Source: Pseudomonas fluorescens (lineage in GTDB: Bacteria; Pseudomonadota; Gammaproteobacteria; Pseudomonadales; Pseudomonadaceae). Taken from it: a stretch of DNA of 64,000 nt. Every line of letters starts with the position of its first letter. Position 1 is the first letter of the stretch. Below the pieces are notes generated by a model. It was given only the letters and a program-made list of their open reading frames with translations, did no database searches and was not told the origin of the DNA. The stretch is taken from NCBI RefSeq assembly GCF_001307275.1, contig NZ_CP012831.1, positions 930,001 through 994,000 on the forward strand, read 5' to 3'. A program made the position numbers and the translations under genes. Shown here one piece after another: positions 44,001 to 53,931 of this stretch.

Positions 44001-44925
44001 CCCGCTCGCCCGGCAGGAACACCAGCACATCCCCAGGACTGCGGCGCTCGCTGCGCTCGTAGGCGGCGATTTCATCGAGGGTGGCGAGGATCGCCTGGTC
44101 GACGGTCAAGTCGTCCTCGACCCGGTTGCCTTCCTCGTCCTGCTCCAGGGTCAGCGGGCGATACCAGGTGTCCACCGGGAAGGTGCGGCCCGAGACTTCC
44201 ACGATGGGCGCGTCATCGAAGTGCTTGGAGAAACGCTCCAGGTCGATGGTCGCCGAGGTGATGATCACTTTAAGGTCTGGGCGACGCGGCAGCAGGGTCT
44301 TGAGGTAGCCGAGCAGGAAATCGATGTTCAGGCTGCGTTCGTGAGCTTCGTCGACGATGATCGTGTCGTAGCGCTCGAGGTAGCGGTCGTTCTGGGTCTC
44401 GGCCAGCAGGATGCCATCGGTCATCAGCTTGATCAGGGTGTTGGCGTCGCTCTGGTCCTCGAAGCGCACCTGATACCCCACCAACGCCCCCAACGGCGTG
44501 GCCAGTTCTTCGGCGACACGGCTTGCGACGCTGCGGGCGGCAATCCGGCGCGGCTGGGTGTGGCCGATCAAGCCGTACTGGCCGCGACCGATTTCCAGGC
44601 AGATCTTCGGCAACTGTGTGGTTTTGCCCGACCCGGTTTCGCCGGCGATGATCAGCACCTGATGCTTGAGCAATGCCTCCTTGATTTCGTCGCGCTTGGC
44701 GGCGATCGGCAGATTGTCGTCATAGCGGATCACCGGCAGGCTCGCCTTGCGCGCCAGCACCTGGTCGCACGACGCCTGCATGCGCGCCACCCACTGGGTC
44801 AGCTTGGCCTCGTCGGGCGTCTTGCGCAGCTCGAGCAACTGGCGCCGCAACCGGTGACGGTCGGCGAGCATGGCGTGGTCGAGGTTTTTCAGCAGCTTGT
44901 CGATAGCGGGGGCTTGGTCAGTCAT
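41014..44925 (-). CDS. hrpA: ATP-dependent RNA helicase HrpA
   Basis: A 1303-residue DEAH-box helicase of the family length. Motifs: Walker A GETGSGKTTQ (about residue 85), DEAH in VDEAHERSL, SAT in IITSATIDLERF, and ATNVAETSLTVPGI with QRKGRCGRVEPG. The winged-helix and ratchet-like blocks follow, then an OB fold and the long HrpA-specific C-terminal DUF3418 region. HrpA proteins unwind RNA and rescue stalled ribosomes or process mRNA. The open frame extends to 45000, but the ATG at 44925 (MTDQAPAIDKLL) is the likely start. Single gene; no terminator was seen. Confidence 0.94.
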   Translation of the reverse strand: MTDQAPAIDKLLKNLDHAMLADRHRLRRQLLELRKTPDEAKLTQWVARMQASCDQVLARKASLPVIRYDDNLPIAAKRDEIKEALLKHQVLIIAGETGSGKTTQLPKICLEIGRGQYGLIGHTQPRRIAARSVASRVAEELATPLGALVGYQVRFEDQSDANTLIKLMTDGILLAETQNDRYLERYDTIIVDEAHERSLNIDFLLGYLKTLLPRRPDLKVIITSATIDLERFSKHFDDAPIVEVSGRTFPVDTWYRPLTLEQDEEGNRVEDDLTVDQAILATLDEIAAYERSERRSPGDVLVFLPGEREIRDAAEMLRKAQLKHTEILPLYARLSPAEQQRIFQSHPGRRVVLATNVAETSLTVPGIRYVIDSGTARISRYSYRAKVQRLPIEAISQASANQRKGRCGRVEPGICVRLYSEEDFLGRPEFTDPEILRTNLAAVILQMLHLRLGEITDFPFIEPPDGKAISDGFNLLQELSAVDRNSQLTPLGRQLARLPVDPRMGRMLLEAAKLGSLQEVLIVASAMSIQDPRERPPERQQAADQAHAQWKDPDSDFAGLVNLWRGFEEQRQALTASPLRNWCRKNFLNYLRLREWRDSHRQLSLICRDMQLSLNKESADYPKLHKAVLSGLLSQIGQKTEDGDYLGARQRRFWIHPSSGLGKKRPQWLMTAELVETTKLYARMVAKIEPDWIEPLAGHLIKKNHFEPHWEKKRGQVVAYEQITLFGLIVVGRRPVHYGPVDPVVSRELFIREALVRGEIQSKAKCLGANTRLLEQLDELEAKARRRDILADEETLFAFYDARLPAEIHQTATFDSWYRINSQKDPQLLIMREEDVLAREASEVTATQYPDTLRVGDLTLPLSYHFEPNHPRDGVTLRVPAPLLPMLPPERLEWLVPGMIEAKCIALVRNLPKALRKNFVPVPDFVKAALQRITFAEGSLPQSLGRELLRMTGARVSDEAWAEAAQQVESHLRMNLEIVDGQGKFLGEGRDLAELTARFAEASQAALAVPQTAKSQEPVEAKIFAPVAEKTQQKIAGLSMTVYPALVEEGGVVKEGRFPTPAEAEFQHRRALQRLLMQQLAESAKFLRGKLPGLTELGLLYRDLGRIDGLVEDILLASLDSCVLEGEASLPRDGAALAALAERKRGGWTEHAERLAKLTLDILKLWHGLQKRFKGKIDLAQAVALNDIKQQLSHLVYPGFVRETPHQWLKELPRYLKAIEQRFEKLGSQVQKDRVWSGELSNLWAQYQARASKHAQEGKRDPQLELYRWWLEEYRVSLFAQQLGTKVPISDKRLGKQWGLVEG

Positions 44926-45020
44926 CAGGTACGCAAGGGTCGTCGGTTTGTGCAGGGGGCGGATTGTCGCAGATTTGCAGCCATTGCGCCGAACACGCAA
45001 AGCAGCCCAGCGCCACCCCC

Positions 45021-45113
45021 TTGTGGGAGCGAGCTTGCTCGCGATAGCGGTGGTTCAGCCTGCGTTGATGTCGACTGATACACCGCTATCGCGAGCAAGC
45101 TCGCTCCCACAGG
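45021..45113. repeat. REP-type inverted doublet
   Basis: TTGTGGGAGCGAGCTTGCTC facing GAGCAAGCTCGCTCCCACAG, between aceK (ends at 45155) and the hrpA start, both leftward. Confidence 0.88.
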
Positions 45114-45154
45114 GGATTTGCGTCAAGGCTGCTTGTGGCGAGGGAGCTTGGCGC

Positions 45155-46876
45155 TTATTCGTTGTCCAGGTCTTTACGCCGATACGGGAACACATCGATC
45201 ACCTTCCCCGCCCGGATCGCCTCTTGCAGGCTTTTCCAGTAGTCGGCGTTGTACAGCTCGCCGTGCAACTGGTCGAACAGCTTGCGCTGCCCGGCGTCGG
45301 CGAACAGGAACGGGGGGAATTCTTCGGGGAACACATCCAGCGGCCCGATGGAATACCAGGGCTCGGAGGCCATTTCATCTTCCGGGGTACGGGGCTCGGG
45401 GATGTGGCGGAAATTGGCTTCGGTGAGGAAGCAGATTTCATCGTAGTCATAGAACACCACGCGACCGTGGCGGGTCACGCCGAAGTTCTTGAGCAGCATG
45501 TCGCCGGGGAAGATATTGGCCGCCGCCAGTTGCTTGATCGCCAGACCGTAGTCTTCCAGCGCCTCGCGCACCTGGTCCGGGTTGGCGTTTTCCAGGTAAA
45601 GATTCAGGGGCGTCATCCGGCGTTCGGTCCAGCAGTGCCGGATCAGCACCGTCTCGCCTTCCACCGACACCGTGGAAGGTGCTACTTCCAACAGTTCCTC
45701 CAGGCAGGCCGGCTCGAATTTGCTCAGGGGAAAGCGGAAATCGGCGAACTCCTGGGTATCGGCCATGCGCCCGACCCGGTCGACGCTTTTCACCAGTCGG
45801 TACTTCTCGATCACCGTGGCCCGGTCGACGTTTTTCGACGGCGAGAAGCGGTCCTTGATGATCTTGAACACCGTGTTGAAGCCCGGCAGGGTGAACACGC
45901 TCATGACCATCCCGCGCACGCCGGGGGCCATGATGAACTGGTCGTCGGTGTTCGCCAGGTGGTTGATCAGCGCCCGGTAGAACTCGGACTTGCCGTGCTT
46001 GTAGAAACCGATGGAGGTGTACAACTCGGCGATGTGCTTGCCCGGCAGGATGCGCTTGAGAAAGCCGATGAATTCCGCCGGCACCGGCACGTCCACCATG
46101 AAGTACGAGCGGGTGAACGAGAAGATGATCGACACCTGCGCCTCGTCGGTGATCAGCGCATCGATCTGGATACCCCGGCCCTCACGGTGCAGCAGCGGGA
46201 TCACCAGCGGCCATTGGTCGTCGCGGGTAAAGATCCGGCCCACCAGGTAGGCGCCCTTGTTGCGGTAGAGCACCGAGGAAAACAGCTCCACCGTCAGTTC
46301 CGGGTCCTTGCAGACCCAGTCCGGCAGGTTCTCGCGCAACTGCGTCTCGAGGCGCTGCAGGTCGCCTGGCAGGTCGCCGTAGTCCTCGCTGAACCGGTAA
46401 TCGGCGAACACGCTGGCCAGCATCCGGTCCAACTGCCCCTGGGGCTTGTAGGTGCGGGTCTGGGCGGCACGGGCCCGGCGCAGGCTGGGGCGGGTGGTGT
46501 GGATGAACATGGTGCCGTCGCTGATCAGGTCGTGGCTGAACAGCCCGCAGAAGATCGAGTTGTACCAGGTTTCCGACAGTTCATCGTCGAAACGCAGGTC
46601 GATCAGGCTGATGTAGGCGCTTTTGACCAGCGGCCAGCAGCCCACATCCATCAGTGTTTCGTCATCGAAGGCCTTGTGCAGCCTGGCGACGGTTTCGAAG
46701 ACTTTTTCTTCATACAAATTGATCCGCGCCGCCGACGCCGCTTGGGCCTCCAGCCACAGGGCCTGCTCGAACCGGGCGCGGGCGCCGTCGGTGATCTGCC
46801 GGAAATGCTCACGATAATCGTCGAAGCCGTCGAGGATCGAACGGGCGATTTCGAGGGCGGGCCATGGCTGCAGCAT
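45155..46876 (-). CDS. aceK: Isocitrate dehydrogenase kinase/phosphatase AceK
   Basis: A 573-residue bifunctional enzyme that phosphorylates and dephosphorylates isocitrate dehydrogenase and so directs carbon into the glyoxylate bypass on acetate or fatty acids. Signature stretches: [20 protein letters not shown], the ATP loop [15 protein letters not shown], the [11 protein letters not shown] and [13 protein letters not shown] blocks, and the final [10 protein letters not shown]. Length equals the known family. ATG at 46876. The gene is solitary, with no aceA or aceB nearby, which is normal for Pseudomonas. Confidence 0.96.
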   Translation of the reverse strand: MLQPWPALEIARSILDGFDDYREHFRQITDGARARFEQALWLEAQAASAARINLYEEKVFETVARLHKAFDDETLMDVGCWPLVKSAYISLIDLRFDDELSETWYNSIFCGLFSHDLISDGTMFIHTTRPSLRRARAAQTRTYKPQGQLDRMLASVFADYRFSEDYGDLPGDLQRLETQLRENLPDWVCKDPELTVELFSSVLYRNKGAYLVGRIFTRDDQWPLVIPLLHREGRGIQIDALITDEAQVSIIFSFTRSYFMVDVPVPAEFIGFLKRILPGKHIAELYTSIGFYKHGKSEFYRALINHLANTDDQFIMAPGVRGMVMSVFTLPGFNTVFKIIKDRFSPSKNVDRATVIEKYRLVKSVDRVGRMADTQEFADFRFPLSKFEPACLEELLEVAPSTVSVEGETVLIRHCWTERRMTPLNLYLENANPDQVREALEDYGLAIKQLAAANIFPGDMLLKNFGVTRHGRVVFYDYDEICFLTEANFRHIPEPRTPEDEMASEPWYSIGPLDVFPEEFPPFLFADAGQRKLFDQLHGELYNADYWKSLQEAIRAGKVIDVFPYRRKDLDNE

Positions 46877-47006
46877 AGGGTAAACCTCGGCGGGTCATGC
46901 TTGTTATTGGCGACTGAGCTTAGAGGCCAATCACGCGCCAACGCAACCATTGCCATCGCTATGCAGGACGGCGACACTTGCCACCCCATCAAGGAAGGAG
47001 TGGCTC

Positions 47007-47915
47007 GTGAACCTCGTCGATATCCTGCGTTTACTGTCATTGGCCGCCATCTGGGGGGCCAGCTTCCTGTTCATGCGCATCATCGCCCCCGTCATTGGCA
47101 CCCTCCCCACTGCATTCTTTCGCGTGTCCATCGCCTTCGTCGGGCTGCTGGTGATCCTGGCCCTGATGCGCGTCAACTGGAATTTTCGCGGCAAGCTCAA
47201 AGTCGTGATGGTTCTGGGCCTGATCAACTCGGGTATTCCGGCCACGTTTTATTCCCTGGCGGCCCAGGTGCTGCCGGCCGGTTATTCGGCGATTTTCAAT
47301 GCCACCACGCCATTGATGGGGGTATTGATCGGCGGCTTGTTCTTCAGCGAACAACTGACCCTGGCCAAGGTCAGCGGTGTCTTCCTCGGGCTGCTCGGCG
47401 TTGGCATCCTGACCCGCGCCGGCCCGGTGGCCTTCGACCTGCAACTGTTGATGGGCGCCCTCGCCTGCCTGCTGGCCACGACCTGCTACGGCTTTGCCGG
47501 TTTCCTCACCCGGCGCTGGCTCGATCACCAAGGAGGCCTGGACAGCCGCCTCTCGGCCCTGGGCAGCATGTTCGGTGCCACGGTGTTCTTGCTGCCGCTG
47601 TTTGGTTACAGCGTCATCAGCCAGCCGCCGGCCAGCTGGGGGGGCTGGAGCGTCTGGTTGTCCCTGCTGGGTCTGGGACTGGTGTGCACCGCGCTGGCGT
47701 ACATTCTTTACTTCCGCCTGCTCAGCTCCATCGGCCCGGTCAAATCCATGACCGTGACGTTCCTGATCCCGCCGTTCGGCGTGTTGTGGGGGGCGTTGCT
47801 GCTGGACGAGCCGTTGGGGATGGCGCATTTGTATGGCGGGGTGTTGATTGCGGCGGCGTTGTGGTTGGTGTTGAAACCTGGGGTGGTGAAACCGGCTGAA
47901 GCATCTGCCCGGTAA
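47007..47915 (+). CDS. EamA-family (DMT) transporter
   Basis: A 302-residue inner-membrane protein with ten predicted helices in two EamA repeats (starting IWGASFLFMRIIAPVIGT and LMGALACLLATTCYGFAGF). The GTG at 47007 is the start: AAGGAAGGAG lies six bases upstream, and the longer frame from 46950 lacks a ribosome-binding site. The substrate is unknown; family members export amino acids, metabolites or drugs. Divergent from aceK. Confidence 0.87.
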   Translation: MNLVDILRLLSLAAIWGASFLFMRIIAPVIGTLPTAFFRVSIAFVGLLVILALMRVNWNFRGKLKVVMVLGLINSGIPATFYSLAAQVLPAGYSAIFNATTPLMGVLIGGLFFSEQLTLAKVSGVFLGLLGVGILTRAGPVAFDLQLLMGALACLLATTCYGFAGFLTRRWLDHQGGLDSRLSALGSMFGATVFLLPLFGYSVISQPPASWGGWSVWLSLLGLGLVCTALAYILYFRLLSSIGPVKSMTVTFLIPPFGVLWGALLLDEPLGMAHLYGGVLIAAALWLVLKPGVVKPAEASAR

Positions 47916-47938
47916 TCCTTCGGTGTGGCTGAATAGGC

Positions 47939-48100
47939 CATCGCGGGCAAGCCTTGCTCCCACAAGGACTACATATGACCTGTGGGAGCAAAGCTGCTCC
48001 CACAGGCATTACATATAACCTGTGGGAGCAAAGCTGCTCCCACAAGGATTACACATGACCTGTGGGAGCAAAGCTTGCTCGCGATAGCGGTTGTTCAGTC
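47939..48100. repeat. REP cluster with 40-base tandem palindromic units
   Basis: A half REP is followed by a perfect-period array. Units begin at 47971, 48011 and 48051 (40 bases each), every one containing TGTGGGAGCAAAGCTGCTCC and its arm. The third unit runs into a normal REP core (GCTTGCTCGCGATAGCGG). The first two units differ from each other at only a few spacer positions. This is unlike the paired, inverted organisation elsewhere in the window. Confidence 0.85.
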
Positions 48101-48116
48101 AGCGAGCCTCTAAAGG

Positions 48117-48980
48117 TCAGCGACTCTTACGAAACACAAACACCAACCCCACGATGATCAGCACCATCCCCAGCAAGCTCAACAACGCCAGCCGGTTGCC
48201 GAACACCAGGTAGTCCATGATCGCCGTCACCGCCGGCACCAGGTAGAACAGGCTGGTGACATTCACCAGGTTGCCCCGAGCAATCAAACGGTACAGCAGC
48301 AACGTCGCCAGCACCGACACCACCAGCGCCATCCACAACACCGGCACGAAGAACCCCGTGCTGTATTCGAAGTGAAACGGCTGGAACGGCACGAACACCG
48401 CACACAACACCAACCCGGCCAGGTACTGCACTGGCAGCGTGCCCAGTGGGTTATCGGTGATGCGCTTCTGCATGATGGAACCGGCCGTCATGCTCACCAG
48501 TGCCAGCAACCCGCACACCATCCCCGCCAGGGACATGCCGGCCAGGCCGATGCCCTGGTACACCACCATGACCAACCCGACCAAGCCCAGCACCAGGCCG
48601 AACATCCGCGACCAGGAACGCTGACGTTCCATGAGCACCACGGTCAGGATCGGCTGCACGCCCATCAGCGTCGCCATCACTCCGGGGGTGACGTTCATCT
48701 GCAGGGCCAGCAAATAGAAGATCTGATAGGCGCCCAGCAGCACCAGCCCGGTGGTCACCGCGTACAGCATCGGCTTGCCGGTCTTGGGCAGCTTGAACTT
48801 GAGCATCGGGATCAACAGCACCAACGCGAACAGCGCGATGGCAAAACGGATCAGCAAAAAGGCGAAGGGGGAAGCGTGGGCCAGGCCCAGCTTGGAAAAG
48901 ATCGCCCCGCTGCTCCACAGCAAAACGAACAGGCTCGTGGAAGCCGCCGCCAATAAGGCGTTTTTGGAAAGGGAAAACAT
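48117..48980 (-). CDS. EamA-family (DMT) transporter
   Basis: A 287-residue inner-membrane protein with ten predicted helices and two EamA repeats (SSGAIFSKLGLAHASPFAFL and LALVSMTAGSIMQKRI). It is a different subgroup from the transporters at 28935 and 47007. AGGTGG seven bases before the ATG at 48980 supports that start over the GTG at 48989. The substrate is unknown. Convergent with the 47007 gene across the REP cluster. Confidence 0.86.
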   Translation of the reverse strand: MFSLSKNALLAAASTSLFVLLWSSGAIFSKLGLAHASPFAFLLIRFAIALFALVLLIPMLKFKLPKTGKPMLYAVTTGLVLLGAYQIFYLLALQMNVTPGVMATLMGVQPILTVVLMERQRSWSRMFGLVLGLVGLVMVVYQGIGLAGMSLAGMVCGLLALVSMTAGSIMQKRITDNPLGTLPVQYLAGLVLCAVFVPFQPFHFEYSTGFFVPVLWMALVVSVLATLLLYRLIARGNLVNVTSLFYLVPAVTAIMDYLVFGNRLALLSLLGMVLIIVGLVFVFRKSR

Positions 48981-49319
48981 GGATACCACCTGTAGTCAGG
49001 CAAAAAGCCAACTCAGCCGAAGCTGAAGTCCAGTAGTTTTTTTCGGGCGGACACAGGGGATGGCAACCGTTGCCGATCAGCCCTGAATGCCAACACCCGG
49101 CGGTGATACGACGGCGTACACCGATGAGCTACTGACAGGTGGGGGGTATTGACCGATCTGCGCAGGCTGCTGATTCCCACACGGCACGACGCCAGCGTTG
49201 AACGCTGGAACCACGACCGCGATGACAGGGGATGCAGACATGAGCCGATCTCTTGAAGAGTGGGTTCGAAAACCCGAAGAGCGCTGACTATAACCAGCGC
49301 TCGATGGACTACGCAATGT
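48981..49319. other. Intergenic region, no clear gene
   Basis: A 339-base gap between two leftward genes. It contains a possible 54-codon open frame on the minus strand from an ATG at 49241 (MSASPVIAVVVPAFNA), with a weak AAGAGA upstream. No conserved feature, hairpin terminator or REP was recognised. It probably contains the promoter of the 48117-48980 gene. Confidence 0.35.
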
Positions 49320-50258
49320 TTAAACGAACAACCAATAGCCAAGCGCCGTCAGCACCGCCACCGCCAACACCGGCCGCATCACCCGGTAGGCCTTGGGATG
49401 CTTGCGTTTGAACTGCTTGACCTGGCCGCTGATGCCGTCACTGAACGACTTGCTCCAGGCATAGGCCCGGTTGATGCCGCCGACGTGTTCATCCTCCAGG
49501 TTCTGCGGCGCGGTGGCGCGGCCGAGGAACGCGCTGATGCTGCGGTTGAGGCGGGTCATCAGCCGGCTTTTCAGGGGCCGCTCGACATCGCAGAACAGGA
49601 TTACGCGGGTCTGTGGGGTTTCGTTCTTGACCCAGTGCACATAGGTCTCATCGAACATGACGTCTTCGCCGTCGCGCCAGGCGTAGATCTGACCGTCGAC
49701 GAAGATCCGGCAGTCATCGGAATTGGGCGTGGACAGCCCCAGGTGATAACGCAACGAACCGGCGAAGGGGTCTCGATGTGGATTCAGATGGCTGCCACCG
49801 GGCAACAGGGCAAACATCGCGCCCCGGATGTTGGGAATCCGACTGACCAGCTCGACCGTCCTGGGGCAGAGCAACTCGGCCGACGGCAGCGGTTTGTCGT
49901 ACCACTTGAGGTAGAAACGCTTCCACCCTTTCTTGAAGAACGAGCCGAAACCGGCATCGTTATTCTTCTCGGCGGCACGAATGTAACCCTCGTCGAACAG
50001 GTGCATGGCCTCGTCGCGAATGATTTGCCAGTTGTCCTTGAGCACATCCAGCTCGGGGAATTTGCTGCGATCCAGGTAAGGCTTCGAGGGCACGCCGGAG
50101 AACAGGTACATCAAGGCGTTGTAGGGGGCGAACAGCGCCGAGTGGTTGACGAACTGGCGCAATACCGGCAAACGCGCCTTACCGCGCAGATGCACATACA
50201 GCGTGCTGCCCAGGAACAACAGCAACACCGAGGCCTTGGCGACAAACGAAACGGTCAT
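49320..50258 (-). CDS. lpxO: Aspartyl/asparaginyl beta-hydroxylase family, LpxO-like
   Basis: A 312-residue membrane-anchored iron/2-oxoglutarate dioxygenase. N-terminal helix FVAKASVLLLFLGSTLYV, then the catalytic domain with the HxD...H facial triad (HLNPHRDPF, later DETYVHWVKNE) and the 2-oxoglutarate Arg in TRVILFCDVERP. A C-terminal hydrophobic helix (VLAVAVLTALGYWLF) may re-anchor it. LpxO proteins 2-hydroxylate the secondary acyl chains of lipid A at the cytoplasmic face. The resemblance to LpxO is good, but other family members hydroxylate different substrates. Confidence 0.82.
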   Translation of the reverse strand: MTVSFVAKASVLLLFLGSTLYVHLRGKARLPVLRQFVNHSALFAPYNALMYLFSGVPSKPYLDRSKFPELDVLKDNWQIIRDEAMHLFDEGYIRAAEKNNDAGFGSFFKKGWKRFYLKWYDKPLPSAELLCPRTVELVSRIPNIRGAMFALLPGGSHLNPHRDPFAGSLRYHLGLSTPNSDDCRIFVDGQIYAWRDGEDVMFDETYVHWVKNETPQTRVILFCDVERPLKSRLMTRLNRSISAFLGRATAPQNLEDEHVGGINRAYAWSKSFSDGISGQVKQFKRKHPKAYRVMRPVLAVAVLTALGYWLFV

Positions 50259-50463
50259 TTATAACTCCTTGTCCAAAACAACTGACGCGACGCCTACTGC
50301 CCGACGTAGCCGAGGGCCATGTTAACCACTCCAGGCCCGGGTAAAAACCGTCTGACGCAACATTCTCTGTTGAGTGAAACGCAATAAACACTTTCTAACA
50401 TGCGCCGCCTGAACCTTGGCTGACGCATCGAACAATCATTCAACCTACGATGGCGAGGGCTTT

Positions 50464-50581
50464 TGTGGCGAGGGAGCTTGCTCCCGCTGGCGTGCGGAGC
50501 GCGCCCCTGCGATTTGGCGAGCCGCATTGGATTGCGGGCGCCTGCTTCGCAGTCGAGCGGGAGCAAGCTCCCTCGCCACAA
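50464..50581. repeat. REP-type inverted doublet
   Basis: TTGTGGCGAGGGAGCTTGCTCC faces GGAGCAAGCTCCCTCGCCACA, with GCGAGCCGC inner arms. It fills most of the 353-base gap between cysK (ends 50612) and the lpxO-like start; nothing else was recognised there. Confidence 0.88.
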
Positions 50582-50611
50582 AAGCGTCTCGCTACACCTG
50601 TGAATTCACCG

Positions 50612-51586
50612 TTACTGCTGAGTCTCCTGCTCGGTAAACAAATCACTGAACAACATGCTCGACAAGTACCGCTCGCCCGAATCCGGCAGGATCACGACGA
50701 TGGTCTTGCCCTGCATTTCTGGTTTTTCCGCCAGGCGCACAGCCACGGCCATCGCCGCACCACAGGAAATCCCGCAGAGGATGCCCTCCTCCTGCATCAA
50801 GCGCAGGGCCATGGCCTTGGACTCGTCGTCAGTGACCCGCTCGACCAGGTCGACGATCGACAGGTCGAGGTTCTTCGGCACGAACCCGGCACCGATTCCC
50901 TGGATCTTGTGGGGGCTGGGCTTGATTTCATGGCCCGCCATCGCCTGGGTAATCACCGGCGAAACCTCAGGTTCGACCGCCACCGACAAGATCGGTTTGC
51001 CACAGGTGTTCTTGATATACCGCGAAACCCCGGTAATGGTTCCGCCGGTGCCCACGCCCGCCACCAGCACATCCACCGCGCCGTCGGTGTCGTTCCAGAT
51101 TTCCGGGCCAGTGGTTTTTTCGTGGATCGCCGGGTTCGCCGGGTTATCGAACTGCTGCGGCATGAAGTATTTGGACGGATCGCTGGCCAGGATCTCGGCG
51201 GCCTTCTCGATGGCCCCCTTCATGCCCTTCGCCGGTTCGGTGAGCACCAGCTCCGCCCCCAGGGCCTTGAGCACCTTGCGGCGCTCGATGCTCATGGAGG
51301 CCGGCATGGTCAGCATCAGCTTGTAGCCACGGGCAGCGGCCACGAACGCCAGGCCGATCCCGGTGTTGCCCGAGGTCGGTTCGACGATGGTCATGCCCGG
51401 CTTGAGTTTGCCCGAGCTTTCAGCGTCCCAGATCATGTTCGCGCCGATCCGGCACTTGACCGAATACCCTGGGTTGCGCCCCTCGATCTTGGCCAGGATG
51501 GTCACACCGCGCGGCGCAATGCGGTTGATCTGTACCAGTGGCGTATTGCCGATGGAATGGGCGTTGTCAGCGAATATACGACTCAT
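50612..51586 (-). CDS. cysK: Cysteine synthase A
   Basis: A 324-residue PLP enzyme making cysteine from O-acetylserine and sulfide. The PLP lysine lies in [11 protein letters not shown], the substrate loop is [12 protein letters not shown], the phosphate-binding loop is [15 protein letters not shown], and the C-terminal block is [20 protein letters not shown] precedes the ATG at 51586. The frame upstream of that ATG is open to 52333 but shows no gene-like coding. Single gene, divergent from the DUF748 gene. Confidence 0.94.
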   Translation of the reverse strand: MSRIFADNAHSIGNTPLVQINRIAPRGVTILAKIEGRNPGYSVKCRIGANMIWDAESSGKLKPGMTIVEPTSGNTGIGLAFVAAARGYKLMLTMPASMSIERRKVLKALGAELVLTEPAKGMKGAIEKAAEILASDPSKYFMPQQFDNPANPAIHEKTTGPEIWNDTDGAVDVLVAGVGTGGTITGVSRYIKNTCGKPILSVAVEPEVSPVITQAMAGHEIKPSPHKIQGIGAGFVPKNLDLSIVDLVERVTDDESKAMALRLMQEEGILCGISCGAAMAVAVRLAEKPEMQGKTIVVILPDSGERYLSSMLFSDLFTEQETQQ

Positions 51587-51733
51587 GGCTGGGTCCTTGA
51601 TGCGGCGAGAATTTAAGCCTTTAAAGGTATGCCTGTTGCCCATGGGCGTCCAGTTGCACCGAACGTTCCCGTTGTTGCGACAGTCAATGGCATTAGGAGG
51701 TGTTCCCCCAACAAACGCTGGAGACTGACTGAC

Positions 51734-52810
51734 ATGAAGCGTCGATATCGCTGGCCACTGTGGGTGTTCGCCACCCTCGTCGCGGTGCTGGTGGCCTTGC
51801 ATTTCGCCCTGCCGTACCTGGTACGCGACTACCTGAACGACAAACTGGCCAACATGGGCGATTATCGCGGCCAGATCACCGATGTGGACCTGGCCCTGTG
51901 GCGCGGTGCCTACCGGATCAACGGCCTGGAAATCGTCAAGGTCGACGGCAAGGTCCCGGTGCCGTTCGTCAGCGCACCGCTGGTGGACCTGTCGGTGAGC
52001 TGGCACTCGCTGTGGTACGACCACGCGGTGGTGGCCGAGGTGGAATTCACCCGTCCAGAGGTGAACTTCGTCGACGGCGGAGCCAACCGGCAGAACTCCC
52101 AGACCGGCCGGGGCACCAACTGGCGCGAGCAACTGGGCAAACTCTTGCCCATCACCTTCAACGAAGTACGCATCAGGGATGGCAAGGTCACCTTTCGCAA
52201 TTTCAACTCCAAGCCACCGGTCAACCTGCGGGCCACCGACGTCAACGCCAGCTTCTACAACCTGACCAACGTGGTCGACACCGAAGGCAAGCGCGACGCC
52301 CGCTTCGAGGGCAAGGCCCTGGTGGCCGAACATGCGCCCCTGGAAATGCAGGCAACCTTCGACCCGTTGAGCAACTTCGAGGACTTCGATTTCCGCCTAC
52401 GGGCCACGAACATCGAACTCAAGCGCCTGAACGACTTCGCCGCAGCCTATGGCAAGTTCGATTTCAATGCCGGCCACGGCGACCTGGTGGTCGAGGCCGA
52501 AGCCGACAACGCCCGACTCCGCGGCTACATCAAGCCACTGCTGCGTGATGTCGACGTGTTCGATTGGCAGCAGGACGTGGAAAACAAGAACAAGAACATC
52601 TTCCGCTCGGTCTGGGAAGCGCTGGTCGGCACGGGTGAGACAGCCCTCAAGAACCAGCGCAAGAACCAGTTCGCCACCCGGGTGGAACTCAGCGGCAACG
52701 TTCATCAGCAGGACATCAGCGCCTTCGAAGCCTTCCTGCAGATCCTGCGCAACGGTTTCGTCCAGGCGTTCAACGCCCGTTATGAACAGCCACCGCCTTC
52801 GACCGAATAG
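51734..52810 (+). CDS. DUF748/AsmA-like envelope protein
   Basis: A 358-residue protein with an N-terminal membrane anchor ([24 protein letters not shown]), then a periplasmic beta-rich domain matching the DUF748 pattern ([21 protein letters not shown], then [14 protein letters not shown], then a [13 protein letters not shown] segment). The fold is related to AsmA/VPS13-like lipid-transfer proteins, so a role in outer-membrane maintenance is possible. GGAG ten bases upstream and a good leader fix the ATG at 51734. Confidence 0.8.
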   Translation: MKRRYRWPLWVFATLVAVLVALHFALPYLVRDYLNDKLANMGDYRGQITDVDLALWRGAYRINGLEIVKVDGKVPVPFVSAPLVDLSVSWHSLWYDHAVVAEVEFTRPEVNFVDGGANRQNSQTGRGTNWREQLGKLLPITFNEVRIRDGKVTFRNFNSKPPVNLRATDVNASFYNLTNVVDTEGKRDARFEGKALVAEHAPLEMQATFDPLSNFEDFDFRLRATNIELKRLNDFAAAYGKFDFNAGHGDLVVEAEADNARLRGYIKPLLRDVDVFDWQQDVENKNKNIFRSVWEALVGTGETALKNQRKNQFATRVELSGNVHQQDISAFEAFLQILRNGFVQAFNARYEQPPPSTE

Positions 52811-53051
52811 GCCTGTGGCCTTGGCCCCATGATATCCCTCGCCACCAAGAGCGGATCATGACCACCGATGCATTCCAGCCAATTGCCCACTGGCAAGCAG
52901 CCGAGACTGAGTCAACATGTGACGCCCCATTCAGAGACTGAATACAGCGTCTGCGTTCACAGTCGGCGGGGCCTCGCGTTATAGTCGGGCACGATATCTA
53001 TTTTGCGCGCCCCGCCTCGCCAGGCCGGCGACACCGTTCGAGGAATTGCAG

Positions 53052-53897
53052 ATGAAGTTCGAAGGCACCAGCGCCTACGTGGCCACCGATGACCTGAAAC
53101 TGGCCGTGAACGCCGCCATCACCCTGGAGCGGCCATTGCTGGTCAAGGGCGAACCGGGCACCGGCAAGACCATGCTCGCCGAGCAACTGGCCGAGTCCTT
53201 CGGCGCGCGCCTGATCACCTGGCACATCAAGTCCACCACCAAGGCTCACCAGGGCCTGTACGAGTACGACGCGGTGAGCCGCCTGCGGGACTCGCAACTG
53301 GGCGTGGACAAGGTCCACGACGTGCGCAACTACTTGAAGAAGGGCAAGCTCTGGGAAGCCTTCGAGTCCGAGGAGCGGGTGATCCTGCTGATCGACGAAA
53401 TCGACAAGGCCGACATCGAGTTCCCCAACGACCTGCTGCAGGAACTCGACAAGATGGAGTTCTACGTCTACGAGACCGACGAAACCATCAAGGCCAAGCA
53501 GCGCCCGATCATCATCATTACCTCCAACAACGAAAAGGAATTGCCGGACGCCTTCCTGCGCCGCTGCTTCTTCCACTACATCGCCTTCCCCGACCGCGTC
53601 ACCCTGCAGAAAATCGTCGATGTGCATTACCCGGACATCAAGAAGGACCTGGTCAGCGAAGCGCTGGACGTGTTCTTCGACGTGCGCAAGGTGCCAGGCC
53701 TGAAGAAAAAACCCTCCACTTCCGAACTGGTGGACTGGCTCAAGCTGCTGATGGCCGACAACATCGGCGAAGCGGTGCTGCGCGAGCGTGATCCGACCAA
53801 GGCCATCCCGCCGCTGGCCGGCGCCCTGGTCAAGAACGAGCAGGACGTGCAACTGCTCGAGCGCCTGGCGTTCATGAGCCGTCGCGGCACCCGCTGA
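53052..53897 (+). CDS. MoxR-type AAA+ ATPase
   Basis: A 281-residue cytoplasmic AAA+ protein. Walker A KGEPGTGKTMLAEQ near residue 34, Walker B ILLIDEIDKAD, sensor 1 ITSNNEKELP and the Arg-finger region LRRCFFHYI are clear. It is followed 34 bases later by a VWA protein gene, the conserved MoxR-VWA pairing in which the two act as a chaperone-like pair maturing or inserting metal cofactors in a partner (family knowledge). The start is the ATG at 53052 with GAGGAAT upstream; the TTG at 53046 is not used. Confidence 0.9.
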   Translation: MKFEGTSAYVATDDLKLAVNAAITLERPLLVKGEPGTGKTMLAEQLAESFGARLITWHIKSTTKAHQGLYEYDAVSRLRDSQLGVDKVHDVRNYLKKGKLWEAFESEERVILLIDEIDKADIEFPNDLLQELDKMEFYVYETDETIKAKQRPIIIITSNNEKELPDAFLRRCFFHYIAFPDRVTLQKIVDVHYPDIKKDLVSEALDVFFDVRKVPGLKKKPSTSELVDWLKLLMADNIGEAVLRERDPTKAIPPLAGALVKNEQDVQLLERLAFMSRRGTR

Positions 53898-53931
53898 TCC
53901 TCTTCGTCCAACAAGAGCGAGGGCGATTGCC

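Noticed and set aside
47939..48100. CRISPR array
   Set aside because: The 40-base period has no unique spacers, the units are palindromic REP relatives, and no cas genes are near.
49077..49241. Possible 54-residue gene on the minus strand
   Set aside because: Weak ribosome-binding site, no domain, and no sign of conservation; noted only in the intergenic entry.
51587..52333. N-terminal extension of cysK through the open frame to 52333
   Set aside because: It lies antisense to the DUF748 gene and its upstream region; the ATG at 51586 with AAGGA gives the normal CysK length.
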